A stretch of 64,000 bases of DNA from Amycolatopsis taiwanensis DSM 45107 (GTDB lineage Bacteria; Actinomycetota; Actinomycetes; Mycobacteriales; Pseudonocardiaceae), in assembly GCF_000519205.1 (NCBI RefSeq), contig NZ_JAFB01000014.1, forward strand, positions 62,001 through 126,000, written 5' to 3'. The notes under the pieces were generated by a model. That model searched no databases. It was not told where the DNA came from and saw only the letters and a program-made list of their open reading frames with translations. The translations under genes and the position numbers were made by a program. This document shows, one piece after another, positions 40,907 to 48,526 of the stretch; the first letter of the stretch is position 1, and the number at the start of each line of letters is the position of its first letter.

Positions 40907-41266
40907 GTGACGGAGTCTCCCGGCCCAGTGCCTTCTCTCACCACCGGTTTTCTCCGCTCCTGTAACGACCGTGTCCTTTTCCGCCGACTGTCACCATGAC
41001 CTCGACCGCATGGTCCTCCAAGCCCTCGCTTGCCCGCGCGGGGCAGATGGTGGCGTGCCTGCCGTGGGCCCCTCGGCCTGTGCCCGGACGGCCACGAAGC
41101 CGGGTATGCGGCCGCCCGGCTGGATCACCAGCGCGTTCTCACCGCCCTCGGCCTCCCGGGTCCTGTCGACGTGGTAGTCACCATGTCCGGCGTACCAAGA
41201 CGAACACCGCGAGGTTAATGACCCGCACTGACAATTCCGGAACCCCATTCGGCATCGGTTAGTGCG
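40907..41266. other. 360-base gap upstream of hen1; possible gene remnant
   Basis: The stretch must hold the hen1 promoter. A plus-strand frame at 41030-41218 reads like protein in part (CPDGHEAGYAAARLDHQRVL, then TALGLPGPVDVVV) and has coding-like composition, but lacks a convincing start and a recognised family. It may be the decayed end of a gene. No repeat family, hairpin or RNA gene was seen. Confidence 0.35.
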
Positions 41267-41917
41267 TCATTGCGCGGGCAGGCCGAACATCGGCAGGCAG
41301 GGTTCGAGGCCGTCGATCGTGACCGGCACGCGGCGATGGCGCTCCCACCCGGCGCGGGTCAGGCGCTGTCGTTGCTCGATGACCAGGCGGTCGCGGACGA
41401 CGCGGCGGTTGACGCCGTCGGGCTGGTAGCCGAGCTTGCGGGAAACCGCCAGGGAAGCGGCGTTGTGCTCGAACGCGCCGGAGACCGCTTCCTCCGCGCC
41501 CAGTCCGGCGAAGGCCAGGTGCAGCACGGCGGCCCGCATCTCGGTGCCGATGCCCTGGCCGTGATACTCCAGCCCGAGCCAGGAGCCGGTGCTCACCTCG
41601 CGGGTGATCGCCAGGTCGCGGGCCTCGATGCCCTGCGTGCCGACCACCGTGCCCTCGTGGAACACGGTGAGGTTCAGCCTCCAGTCCTGCGGCGACCACT
41701 CGCCAAGGCCGGACCAGAGGTACTGGATGACCGAGCGGGCGACCTCGGCCGGCGGGGCATCGGTCCATGGGACGAGGAAGGGCATCACGTCCGGGTCGTG
41801 CACCCCGGCCGCGGCCAGTTCACCGAGTTCGGCGAGTTCCTCGTTCGAGGGCAGGCGCAGTTCCAGGCGAGGGGTGGTCAGCCGGAGCCCGGCGAGCGGA
41901 AACCGATCGAGGAGCAT
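41267..41917 (-). CDS. GNAT-family N-acetyltransferase
   Basis: The 216-residue GNAT protein begins MLLDRFPLAGLRLTTPRLEL. Acetyl-CoA-binding features are STGSWLGLEYHGQGIGTEMR and AAVLHLAFAGLGAEEAVSGA, then NAASLAVSRKLGYQPDGVNR, the usual C-terminal helix and strand. TVVGTQGIEARDLAITREVS is the central strand. It resembles RimJ/RimL-type and succinyl-CoA-using relatives. It follows the DUF1015 gene by 31 bases on the same strand, so the two are likely co-transcribed. Substrate unknown. Confidence 0.9.
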   Translation of the reverse strand: MLLDRFPLAGLRLTTPRLELRLPSNEELAELGELAAAGVHDPDVMPFLVPWTDAPPAEVARSVIQYLWSGLGEWSPQDWRLNLTVFHEGTVVGTQGIEARDLAITREVSTGSWLGLEYHGQGIGTEMRAAVLHLAFAGLGAEEAVSGAFEHNAASLAVSRKLGYQPDGVNRRVVRDRLVIEQRQRLTRAGWERHRRVPVTIDGLEPCLPMFGLPAQ

Positions 41918-41948
41918 GGGAACATCGTGGCAGCCGTGTCGCCGGCGA

Positions 41949-43214
41949 TCACGTGGTTTTCTCCGTCGGCGCGCCGGGCAGGCCGGCGAGGAGCAGGCCG
42001 GAGCGGGGCTTCGGGGTGAAGTAGGTGCTCTTGCGCGGCATCAGGCGGTGCTGCGCGTGCACGGCGAGAACATCGTCGAACGGCACCGGGGCGAGTTCGA
42101 ACACCGCGTCGACGTCCGGGCCTGGCGGGTGACCGGCCGCGACCGGGCGGACGTGCGGACCCTCCGGGTCGACGCCGAGGGCACCGGCGATGAGCACCTC
42201 TTCCACCACGGTGTGGTCGATCCGGGGAAGCGGCTGGCCGGGTTCCGGCACGGGGAGTTCGACCATCAGCCCGCCCCCGGCCGCCCGCACGGCCACCACG
42301 CCCGGCACTGGCCGGTCACCGGCCGCGCCTTCTGGGGGCGCACTCCCCGGACCCCGCCTGGGGGCAAGCCCCCGAACCCCGGTGTCTTCTGGGGGCGCGA
42401 CCCCAGGATCTAGGCCCCAGACCCCCTCCCACACGCGCAAACCCAGGCCACGCCAGGACCGGGCGAGATCGGCGGCGGTCAGCCCGGTGCCGACGAGTTC
42501 CCGGTGAAACGCGCCGATGCGCAGGTCCGGTCCACCGGTGACCAGTGCGAGCAGGCGTACCCGCGCCCGCGCCGCGGCGGCCAGGCGATGGTTGCCGTCG
42601 GCGACCAGGAGCGGCCGGCTGCGCACCGAGGCGAGCAGAAGGTCCTGGTCCGGCCCCGGGCCGACGAGCCACATCCGGTGCGTCCGCCCGGCGGGATCGA
42701 CGGTGTGCACGGCGGGCGGTGCCGTCGTCGTGCGCAGGACGGTCTCGGTCAGCCACGCTCCGCCGGCCACCGGGACCAGCATGGCCGCGCTGGTGGCACG
42801 GCCGAGCCCGGTCAGCATCGCGGCCCGCTCGGCCACCACCCGGGGGTAGACCTCCTCGCTGTGCCGGACCCGCGACACCTCGTTCGGGTCGACCAGGCAC
42901 AGCACGCCGACCGCCGTGCCGTCCGGGCCATCCACCCGATACGGCGCCACCACGTCGGCGACCGGCCGGTACCAGCCGGCCAGCAGCCGGTCCAGCTCCT
43001 GGCGGGCCGACGGGAGCGCATCCGCCAGCGACAGCCCTCGGGCTCGTGCGCGCGGCGTGCGATGAGGGTGCTGCACCGCGAGCAGGCTGTCGCCCGCGGA
43101 GCCGGTCAGCGCGGCGATCACCTCGCTCGCGTCGGCGAATTCGTCGACGTCCGGGCCGGGTACCCGGCTGTCGACGACCCAGCCCTGCCCGATGGGTTCG
43201 ACCCAAGCAGCCAT
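41949..43214 (-). CDS. DUF1015-like protein with a repeat-derived internal insert
   Basis: A 421-residue protein resembling the DUF1015 family. Features are EEVYPRVVAERAAMLTGLGR, the strongly conserved LLVADGNHRLAAAARARV, and a C-terminal LPRIDHTVVEEVLIAGALGV and FELAPVPFDDVLAVHAQHRL with MPRKSTYFTPKPRSGLLL. Residues about 262-299 (GVWGLDPGVAPPEDTGVRGL and on) are encoded by a family C palindromic element and look foreign to the fold, yet the frame is kept. ATG 43214. Some relatives act in amino-acid metabolism, but the function is not established. Confidence 0.83.
   Translation of the reverse strand: MAAWVEPIGQGWVVDSRVPGPDVDEFADASEVIAALTGSAGDSLLAVQHPHRTPRARARGLSLADALPSARQELDRLLAGWYRPVADVVAPYRVDGPDGTAVGVLCLVDPNEVSRVRHSEEVYPRVVAERAAMLTGLGRATSAAMLVPVAGGAWLTETVLRTTTAPPAVHTVDPAGRTHRMWLVGPGPDQDLLLASVRSRPLLVADGNHRLAAAARARVRLLALVTGGPDLRIGAFHRELVGTGLTAADLARSWRGLGLRVWEGVWGLDPGVAPPEDTGVRGLAPRRGPGSAPPEGAAGDRPVPGVVAVRAAGGGLMVELPVPEPGQPLPRIDHTVVEEVLIAGALGVDPEGPHVRPVAAGHPPGPDVDAVFELAPVPFDDVLAVHAQHRLMPRKSTYFTPKPRSGLLLAGLPGAPTEKTT
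42319..42432. repeat. Family C element inside the DUF1015 coding sequence
   Basis: GGGGGCAAGCCCCC (about 42360) and CTGGGGGCGC/GCGACCCCAG-type palindromes match the intergenic element at 31645 and 39328. The insertion is in frame and adds about 38 residues. Confidence 0.75.
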
Positions 43215-43362
43215 GCCTCGATCTTGAAAGATCGAGCGGAAAGCGCAAGTCCGGCTTCTCGAGCTGTGACCGAACGCGCCCCATACGGCGCAGCGAAATC
43301 CGTGACCATGCGGGCACTTTCCGTACCCGAACACGGTCCACTATGGACTCGCCGCCGGCGTC

Positions 43363-43734
43363 CTAACTCGCCATCTTCTGGACGAGCAGGTTCATTTCGT
43401 AGGCAGCCGTGCCGATGTCCGCGTTCGAGGCGGTGATCAGCGCCAGGCACCTGCCCTGCCCGGCCGCGGTGAACACCAGGAAGGCGTTGTCCATCTCGAC
43501 GACCGTCTGGCGGACGTTCCCGCCGCCGAGATGTCTGGCGGTGCCGCGCGCGAGGCTCTGGAAGCCCGAGACGACCGCGGACAAATGCTCCGCTTCGCCC
43601 ACGGGCAGGTCCTGGGACCAGCCGACCGGCAGGCCGTCGGCGGAGAGCACCACCGCGCGCTGCGCCCCGGCCACCCGATTGACCAGATCGTCGAGGAGCC
43701 GGTCGAGCTCGCTGGTAGTAATGGAATCGGCCAT
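43363..43734 (-). CDS. Roadblock/LC7-domain protein (conservon CvnB-like)
   Basis: A 123-residue roadblock protein. LDRLLDDLVNRVAGAQRAVV, LSADGLPVGWSQDLPVGEAE and GFQSLARGTARHLGGGNVRQ are the standard parts, with LALITASNADIGTAAYEMNL at the end. In actinomycete conservons such proteins act with a membrane histidine kinase-like protein, a DUF742 protein and a small GTPase as a G-protein-like signalling set. Here only this gene and a short CvnA-tail gene 12 bases upstream are present. Confidence 0.92.
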   Translation of the reverse strand: MADSITTSELDRLLDDLVNRVAGAQRAVVLSADGLPVGWSQDLPVGEAEHLSAVVSGFQSLARGTARHLGGGNVRQTVVEMDNAFLVFTAAGQGRCLALITASNADIGTAAYEMNLLVQKMAS

Positions 43735-43746
43735 GACGTCTCCGGC

Positions 43747-43977
43747 TCACTCCTGACTGTTCGGTCGCGCTTCGCGCGCTCGGCGAGTTCCTCGCTGGAA
43801 CGCGGTCATCGTTTCCCTGGCCAGTTCGGCTGAGCGGACCGGCGGCTCCTCGATCGGCGAGCCGGCCTCGGCCGCGAGCTGCGGCGCGAGGTTGGCCTGG
43901 CGCCGCCGCCGGGGCAGCGGCGGCCGGCTGTCGACCGGCGTGGGCGCCTTCGTGTGATCTTCGGACGGTGAGGTCAT
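43747..43977 (-). CDS. Short protein matching only the C-terminal tail of conservon histidine kinases
   Basis: 76 residues from ATG 43977 (a TTG at 44007 is possible): MTSPSEDHTKAPTPVDSRPP, then LPRRRRQANLAPQLAAEA, and RETMTAFQRGTRRAREA. LPRR.RQA.LAPQL and M.AFQRGTRRAR are the tail motifs of CvnA-type sensor kinases, but no sensor, HAMP or kinase domain precedes them. It lies directly upstream of the roadblock gene. It may be a stand-alone adaptor that keeps the roadblock-binding tail, or the remnant of a deleted kinase. Confidence 0.72.
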   Translation of the reverse strand: MTSPSEDHTKAPTPVDSRPPLPRRRRQANLAPQLAAEAGSPIEEPPVRSAELARETMTAFQRGTRRAREARPNSQE

Positions 43978-44355
43978 GGTCGCCGCCGTAATCTTCGGCT
44001 CGAACAACGAACGCTTCTCACGGTTTCCCCTCTCGCTTCCGTTCCCGGGAGACGTTCACGACTGCCGCGACCATATCTCGTGATGCTCGTTCTGTGCTGT
44101 AATGACGCACCGACCGCGTTTCTTCCTCCGTCCACACGGCAGCTGTGGTGGCGGCGCGTCGGCCACCATGCCCCAGGTGGGTGATGTCCGCCTCGTCCAC
44201 AGTGGCGGATGAATCGGGGGAAATGCGCGCAAGATCCGCGTAGGCGCCGACGGCGGATTTGTAATGCCGGAATGGTATTCGTCACCGGTGTCTTCACTCG
44301 TGTGGGGTGACGGTGACAATTCTCCTTGGCCGGCCGCTTGTCTATGCTTGTCGAC
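43978..44355. promoter_or_regulatory. 378-base divergent gap with a leaderless-type -10 box
   Basis: TATGCT at 44343-44348 lies 7 bases before ATG 44356, the spacing expected for a leaderless transcript of the F420-type gene. The rest should hold the promoter of the conservon-tail gene. Short frames here lack coding character. No repeat family or RNA gene was seen. Confidence 0.45.
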
Positions 44356-44775
44356 ATGTCCGTTATACCGAACAGCGAGTTTGGTCAGCGTGTGCGCGAA
44401 CGCCTGCGGTCCGAGGACGTCATCTGGTTCAGCACCGTGGGCGCCGACGGGACGCCGCAGCCCAACCCGGTCTGGTTTCTGTGGCAGGAAAACGGGTTCC
44501 TGATCTACAACCGGGCCGATGCCCACCGTCTCGCCCACATCGTGCACCGGCCCCAGGTTTCGCTGAACTTCGACAGCGACGGCCAGGGCAACGACATCGT
44601 GGTGTTCACCGGCCGCGCGGTGCGGCTCGAGGATCAACCGTTACCGCACGAACTGCCGGCGTACGTGGAGAAGTACGGCGACGCCATGATCCGGATCGGG
44701 GGGAGCCGCGAGAAGTTCAGCGCGGACTACCCGGTGGCGGTCCGGGTCGAGGTCACCCGCGTTCGCGGTTTCTGA
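44356..44775 (+). CDS. F420-dependent oxidoreductase-like split-barrel protein (TIGR03667-type)
   Basis: A 139-residue PNPOx-like split barrel. DVIWFSTVGADGTPQPNPVW followed by FLWQENGFLIYNRADAHRLA and HIVHRPQVSLNFDSDGQGND matches the F420-binding TIGR03667 group. VFTGRAVRLEDQPLPHELPA and EKYGDAMIRIGG are also characteristic. Members reduce substrates with cofactor F420, found in actinomycetes and archaea. The start ATG is 7 bases after a TATGCT box, suggesting leaderless translation. Its 3' end overlaps the convergent lipoprotein gene by 23 bases. Confidence 0.9.
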   Translation: MSVIPNSEFGQRVRERLRSEDVIWFSTVGADGTPQPNPVWFLWQENGFLIYNRADAHRLAHIVHRPQVSLNFDSDGQGNDIVVFTGRAVRLEDQPLPHELPAYVEKYGDAMIRIGGSREKFSADYPVAVRVEVTRVRGF

Positions 44776-45187
44776 CGCCGGTGGTCAGAAGTTGCGTGAT
44801 CAACCCGCCACCGGGGGTGGCGACGAGCCAGACGTCGATAGTTTTGCCGTCGACTTCGTACTTGCAGTCGATCGACACCCCGGCTGCCGCATCCAGCGCG
44901 GACATCCCCTGATCACGCTGTGCCACCAGGGGATCGGGGGCCGGCGAGGTGGTCTTCGAGGTGCACACCTCGACCTTGCCCGGCTGCACTGCCTGAGAGC
45001 CGGATAGCGCAGCGGGAACATCGAAGGGAATCGGGCAAGTGGCGGGCGAGGGCCCGGCGCCGGCGGCTGCCTTGCGCGTGTCGTCGAACGCGATCCCGTC
45101 GGTGGCGCCGGCTCCGGAAGTGCATCCAGCCACCGCGAGCGCGCCGACGATCAGGCCTGCGCCCAACATCGCGTACTTGCCGATCAT
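44753..45187 (-). CDS. Small exported lipoprotein (DUF3558-like)
   Basis: A 144-residue lipoprotein: MIGKYAMLGAGLIVGALAVA and GCTSG form a signal peptide with lipobox AVAGC. The mature part is short with several cysteines (TCPIPFDVP, VEVCTSKT, SIDCKYEVDGKTIDVWLVAT), resembling small DUF3558-type actinobacterial lipoproteins. ATG 45187 is chosen; upstream codons do not form a signal peptide. Its last 23 bases overlap the F420-type gene on the other strand. Function unknown. Confidence 0.78.
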   Translation of the reverse strand: MIGKYAMLGAGLIVGALAVAGCTSGAGATDGIAFDDTRKAAAGAGPSPATCPIPFDVPAALSGSQAVQPGKVEVCTSKTTSPAPDPLVAQRDQGMSALDAAAGVSIDCKYEVDGKTIDVWLVATPGGGLITQLLTTGVRNRERG

Positions 45188-45284
45188 GTCCGACTTGTTA
45201 TGGCGACAGTCGCGGTGTGTGTTCGCGGGGCGAGTGCCCCGGGTCGGCGGCCTCATTGCCAGTGCGCCGCTTATGACACGCGAT

Positions 45285-45575
45285 CTAGGAGCGTTGGCGG
45301 TCGTCGAGAAGGTCTGCGGGGTGGATCTCCAGCGCGTCGGCCATGCGGAAGAGCGAGTCGAGCGTGATGTTGCGCGGCGGGCGTTTGCGCGGGTCCTCGC
45401 GGCTCTTGGGCTGGTTCAGGCGGGAACGCTCGAGTTCGGCGACGACGGACCGGGACACGCCGGCCCGGTCGGCCAGGTCCTCCTGGCTGAGGTCGCGCTC
45501 GCGGCGCGCCCTGCGGACGCGCGTGGCGAGGGCGCGCAGCCGCTCGTCGAGCCCCTGCTCGTCATGCTCCGTCAT
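45285..45575 (-). CDS. XRE-type HTH regulator
   Basis: A 96-residue single-domain XRE protein: RVRRARRERDLSQEDLADRA, GVSRSVVAELERSRLNQ, and ITLDSLFRMADALEIHPADL cover all helices of the fold. Between the recognition helix and the last helices lies an extra basic stretch (PKSREDPRKRPPRN). It is divergent from a tiny GntR gene with 68 bases between starts. The gap contains ACAATTTGT, a near-palindrome that either could bind. Confidence 0.9.
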   Translation of the reverse strand: MTEHDEQGLDERLRALATRVRRARRERDLSQEDLADRAGVSRSVVAELERSRLNQPKSREDPRKRPPRNITLDSLFRMADALEIHPADLLDDRQRS

Positions 45576-45643
45576 CAGGGGGACACCCTACCAACCGCCA
45601 TGTTCGACGGACAATTTGTCGTTTCTATGATATTTTTGGTCGC

Positions 45644-45946
45644 ATGATCTCCGAACTCACCGACTTCGAACCGCCCGGCTACCTCTACCAAGCCGTGGCC
45701 AGTGACCTCACCCGCCGCATCCGGTCCGGCGAGCTGCCGGCCCATGCCCCACTGCCCGCCGAAGTGGATCTCGCCCGCAGATACGGCGTCTCGCTCGGCA
45801 CGGCTCGGCACGCGACCAGGCTGCTGCGCGAGCGCGGACTGGTCGTGACCATCCGGTCCAAGGGGACATACGTGGTCAAACGAGACGAGCAGCCGCCGAT
45901 CTGCCTGTGGGCAGCGCCGAACCCGCGGCGCTCAGAGCTTGGTTGA
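45644..45946 (+). CDS. Minimal GntR-type DNA-binding protein without effector domain
   Basis: 100 residues covering only the winged helix: YLYQAVASDLTRRIRSGELP, AHAPLPAEVDLARRYGVSLG, TARHATRLLRERGLVVTIRS and KGTYVV. A short tail follows (QPPICLWAAPNPRRSELG) whose last codons run into a family D repeat. No UTRA or FCD domain is present, so ligand sensing must come from elsewhere or be absent. TATGAT at 45626 is a plausible -10 box close to the ATG. Pairing with the divergent XRE gene suggests a two-regulator switch. Confidence 0.85.
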   Translation: MISELTDFEPPGYLYQAVASDLTRRIRSGELPAHAPLPAEVDLARRYGVSLGTARHATRLLRERGLVVTIRSKGTYVVKRDEQPPICLWAAPNPRRSELG

Positions 45947-46110
45947 GGACCCGCCCACCCGATCTTGCCGACAGGGCTCTCCGGAATGCGTTGCTCGCGT
46001 TTTTCTTGGTCGGAGCCCTGTTCCCGAGATCGACTACCTTCGGACGGCGGGTTCGAGGATTCACCTCGACCAGGGAGCTGGCGGTTCGAACAGGCCCTTC
46101 AGACTACCTG
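45938..46110. repeat. Family D structured repeat, copy 2
   Basis: Aligns with 20522-20697 over most of its length. The same three nested pairs are kept: ACCCGCC 45949-45955 with GGCGGGT 46046-46052, CGATCTTG 45960-45967 with CGAGATCG 46025-46032 (one G-U), and ACAGGGCTC 45971-45979 with GAGCCCTGT 46013-46021. It lies between the convergent ends of the small GntR gene and the J-domain gene, overlapping both stops. Confidence 0.78.
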
Positions 46111-47154
46111 GGCGCGGACGGTGCGGAGCACGTCAACGTCCACAGTGGAAGATTCCGCGGCGAGCCAGTCGCCGATCTCCTGGACGAACTGCTCCGGCGT
46201 CATCGGCTGCGGCGCCGGATCGCCGTCCACCGGGTCGGTGGTGATCAGGCCGGCCCGGCTCGGATAGACGATCAGCGCGCCGCGGATCTCCACACCGGGC
46301 AGCAGGTCGCGATACGCGTCGATCGCTTCGGGCAACTGGGTCGCACCGCCGCGGAACAGCCGGTCGTTGCGCCACAACACGCCGGTCTCGTCGGTGGCGT
46401 AGTGCCCGGGCAGCCAGGTTTTCGACTCGATCAGCACGAGCCGGCGGCCGGCCAGCACCGCGTGGTCGATATCGGCGAACACGGAGCCCGGCCAGGCCAG
46501 GCCGTGGAAGATCCGTGCGTTCGGCAGCCGGGTCAGGTACCGCTCCAGTAGGTCCGCGGTGAGCCGCTCGGCCCACTGGTCGGGTTCGGTGCCGGGGTGG
46601 CCGTATACCGCCTCCGTTCCGAACTCCGCGGCCAAGGCCTGCCGGGCGCGCGAGAGCGCGAGATGGCGGCGTACCAGCCAGATCGCCACGCCGGTGGCGA
46701 GCAGCAACCAGACGGTCAGCAGCAGGGCGGAGGCCAGGAACGGCAGCACCACGAGCAGCAGCCAGGCGACCAGGATCGCGATCGGGGCATGCCCGGGCGC
46801 GGCCGGGGTGGCCGGGTGAACCTGCCTCTTGGCGGCAGCTTCCCACCATGCCAGGGTTTCCGGGTCCAATCGCGGGATCTCGGCGGTGAAGTCCGGATCC
46901 TCGCCGAATTCGCGCGGCTGTGCCCGGCGCCGGCCGCGGGCGGGAAGAACCGGCTGGAGACGCCGGTCGTAAATCGCGCGCCGGAGCGGGTCGCTCAGCG
47001 TCTCGTAGGCCAGGCGCAGTTCGTGGAAGGCATCGGGGGAACCACCGAAGTCCGGATGCAGGGCGCGTGCCCGGGACCGGTACGCCGATTTGATCTCCGC
47101 GGTTGACGCGTCCTTGCCCACTCCGAGCAACTCGTAATAGCGAGCACCGAGCAT
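46099..47154 (-). CDS. J-domain, membrane and NERD-nuclease-like fusion protein
   Basis: A 351-residue protein. The N-terminal J domain is MLGARYYELLGVGKDASTAE followed by IKSAYRSRARALHPDFGGSP, where HPD is the DnaK-stimulating motif. Two close hydrophobic helices follow (IAILVAWLLLVVLPFLASAL, LLTVWLLLATGVAIWLV). The C-terminal NERD-like domain has NARIFHGLAWPGSVFADIDH and AVLAGRRLVLIESKTWLPGH, where D-x-D and ESK fit a PD-(D/E)xK-type nuclease core. This suggests a membrane-anchored nuclease-like protein recruiting a chaperone. The last codons overlap a family D repeat. Confidence 0.82.
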   Translation of the reverse strand: MLGARYYELLGVGKDASTAEIKSAYRSRARALHPDFGGSPDAFHELRLAYETLSDPLRRAIYDRRLQPVLPARGRRRAQPREFGEDPDFTAEIPRLDPETLAWWEAAAKRQVHPATPAAPGHAPIAILVAWLLLVVLPFLASALLLTVWLLLATGVAIWLVRRHLALSRARQALAAEFGTEAVYGHPGTEPDQWAERLTADLLERYLTRLPNARIFHGLAWPGSVFADIDHAVLAGRRLVLIESKTWLPGHYATDETGVLWRNDRLFRGGATQLPEAIDAYRDLLPGVEIRGALIVYPSRAGLITTDPVDGDPAPQPMTPEQFVQEIGDWLAAESSTVDVDVLRTVRAQVV

Positions 47155-47300
47155 TCGGTCACCATACCGTGGCACTCGCCGCGCCCCCCTGCGAACCGGA
47201 ACGCTATGCAGAACGCAAGATCGGCATCCATGGTGACAGACAACGAGGGTGCACGTGGGCGGGGAGGCAGGCCGCCGTCGTGATCGACCGGCAGCCGACA

Positions 47301-47993
47301 ATGGAGGTCACGGTCTGGCTACCCGCACACGTTCTGGACAACACTGATCCGGCGGCACCGGAGCCGTCGCGCCGTTACAGTTACGCCGTGGCAGGTTCTC
47401 CGGCGGAGACTTTGGCCCAGCGACTGGGTATCCGGACCGGCCGGTTCGTCGCGCCGGCCGGTCTGATCGCCGTCTTCGCCGGCGCCGCGCTGTTCCTCTT
47501 CCCGCCGCACAACGCGGTCGAGGCGATCGCGCTCGGCATCGGCGGGGTGGCCACGTTCGGGCTGGGCATGGTGCGATACGCGGGCGGGCCGTGGTGGGCG
47601 TTGATCAGCGCGGCCGTGAGCGGGCTGTTTCTGTTCGTCGCGTTGATCGTGGCCGGGCGCGGCCTCCTCCTGCGCGTGCTCGGCGAATCCGAGTTGTGCG
47701 AGGTGGTGCAGCGCCAGCAGGTCGATACCGAGGCACGCTACAAGCACATCGGGTTCGTGCACACGCTCGACTGCCCCCGGGCCGGCCGGCTCGCGATCCG
47801 CACCGACTCCACAGACCGGCAGGAGACCGGCGCGCGGGTGGAGGTGCTCACCGACCCCGGCGGAGTGCTGCAACCGGACTTCGCGATCCGCCACAACGTC
47901 GTCGGCGACGCGCTCACACCCCTCGCCGCGACCGGCCTGGCCGTGGCGACGGTGTGGTTCACCCGGAAACGGGGCGCTACGCGAGCGAGCTAG
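47301..47993 (+). CDS. Hypothetical membrane protein, three to four helices
   Basis: A 230-residue protein (ATG 47301; GTG 47280 would add seven residues). After a soluble start come hydrophobic segments VAPAGLIAVFAGAALFLF, AIALGIGGVATFGLGMVRYA and WALISAAVSGLFLFVALIVA. A soluble domain with a pair of cysteines follows (SELCEVVQRQQVD, HTLDCPRAGRLAIR), and a final helix LTPLAATGLAVATVWFTRKR. Family not recognised. Its 3' end overlaps the DUF2237 gene by 17 bases on the opposite strand. Confidence 0.7.
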   Translation: MEVTVWLPAHVLDNTDPAAPEPSRRYSYAVAGSPAETLAQRLGIRTGRFVAPAGLIAVFAGAALFLFPPHNAVEAIALGIGGVATFGLGMVRYAGGPWWALISAAVSGLFLFVALIVAGRGLLLRVLGESELCEVVQRQQVDTEARYKHIGFVHTLDCPRAGRLAIRTDSTDRQETGARVEVLTDPGGVLQPDFAIRHNVVGDALTPLAATGLAVATVWFTRKRGATRAS

Positions 47994-48369
47994 GGTCGGC
48001 CGGCACGTCGACCGCATGCCTGCGAAGATCGTCGAGTTCGATGATCTCCAGCGCGCGGGCGTGCGTGGCGGCCAGCACCACCGGCGGTGCCACGCCGGCC
48101 TCGAAGGCTTCCTGCCAGCGCGCGGCGCATACGCACCAGCGATCCCCGGGTTCCAACCCGGGGAAGCCGTATTCCGGCCGCGGCGTGACCAGGTCGTTGC
48201 CGGCCTCGACCTGGTGTTCCAGGAACTCCCTTGAGACGACGGCGCAGACGGTGTGGTTACCGAGATCGTCGGGGCCGGAGTTGCAACACCCGTCCCGGTA
48301 GAAACCGGTCACCGGATCGGTGCCACACGGCTCCAAGTCCCCGCCGAGCACGTTGCGATCGTTCGCCAT
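47977..48369 (-). CDS. DUF2237 family protein
   Basis: A 130-residue protein: NRNVLGGDLEPC-type opening (NDRNVLGGDLEPCGTDPVTG), FYRDGCCNSGPDDLGNHTVC, VVSREFLEHQVEAGNDLVTP and FPGLEPGDRWCVCAARWQEA are the conserved blocks of DUF2237, small cysteine-containing proteins found across bacteria. ATHARALEIIELDDLRRHAV closes the fold. ATG 48369. The function is unknown; conserved Cys and Asp suggest metal binding, which is a guess. Confidence 0.9.
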   Translation of the reverse strand: MANDRNVLGGDLEPCGTDPVTGFYRDGCCNSGPDDLGNHTVCAVVSREFLEHQVEAGNDLVTPRPEYGFPGLEPGDRWCVCAARWQEAFEAGVAPPVVLAATHARALEIIELDDLRRHAVDVPADPSSLA

Positions 48370-48526
48370 GGCTTCAAGCTTGACATCTTCGCGCCGGGTT
48401 CGCTGCCGGGCGGCCTGGACGCCGATCACCTGCCGTCAGGCGGAAGTCCTCTTTGAGGAGCGGCGACGGGTGGCCGACGATCAACGTGACGATCGAGGAG
48501 ATAGTGCCGACAGCGAGGTGTGCGCG

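Noticed and set aside
46041-46065. tRNA T-arm (GGGTTCGAGG) in the family D repeat
   Set aside because: The flanking bases do not form the 5-bp T stem, and there is no acceptor, D or anticodon arm. The segment pairs within the repeat instead.
45960-46551. Protein-coding reading of the family D repeat (RTRPPDL.DRAL type peptide in both copies)
   Set aside because: The frame is conserved in both copies but so is the opposite strand. Nested stems explain the conservation better, and the frame runs into antisense of the J-domain gene.
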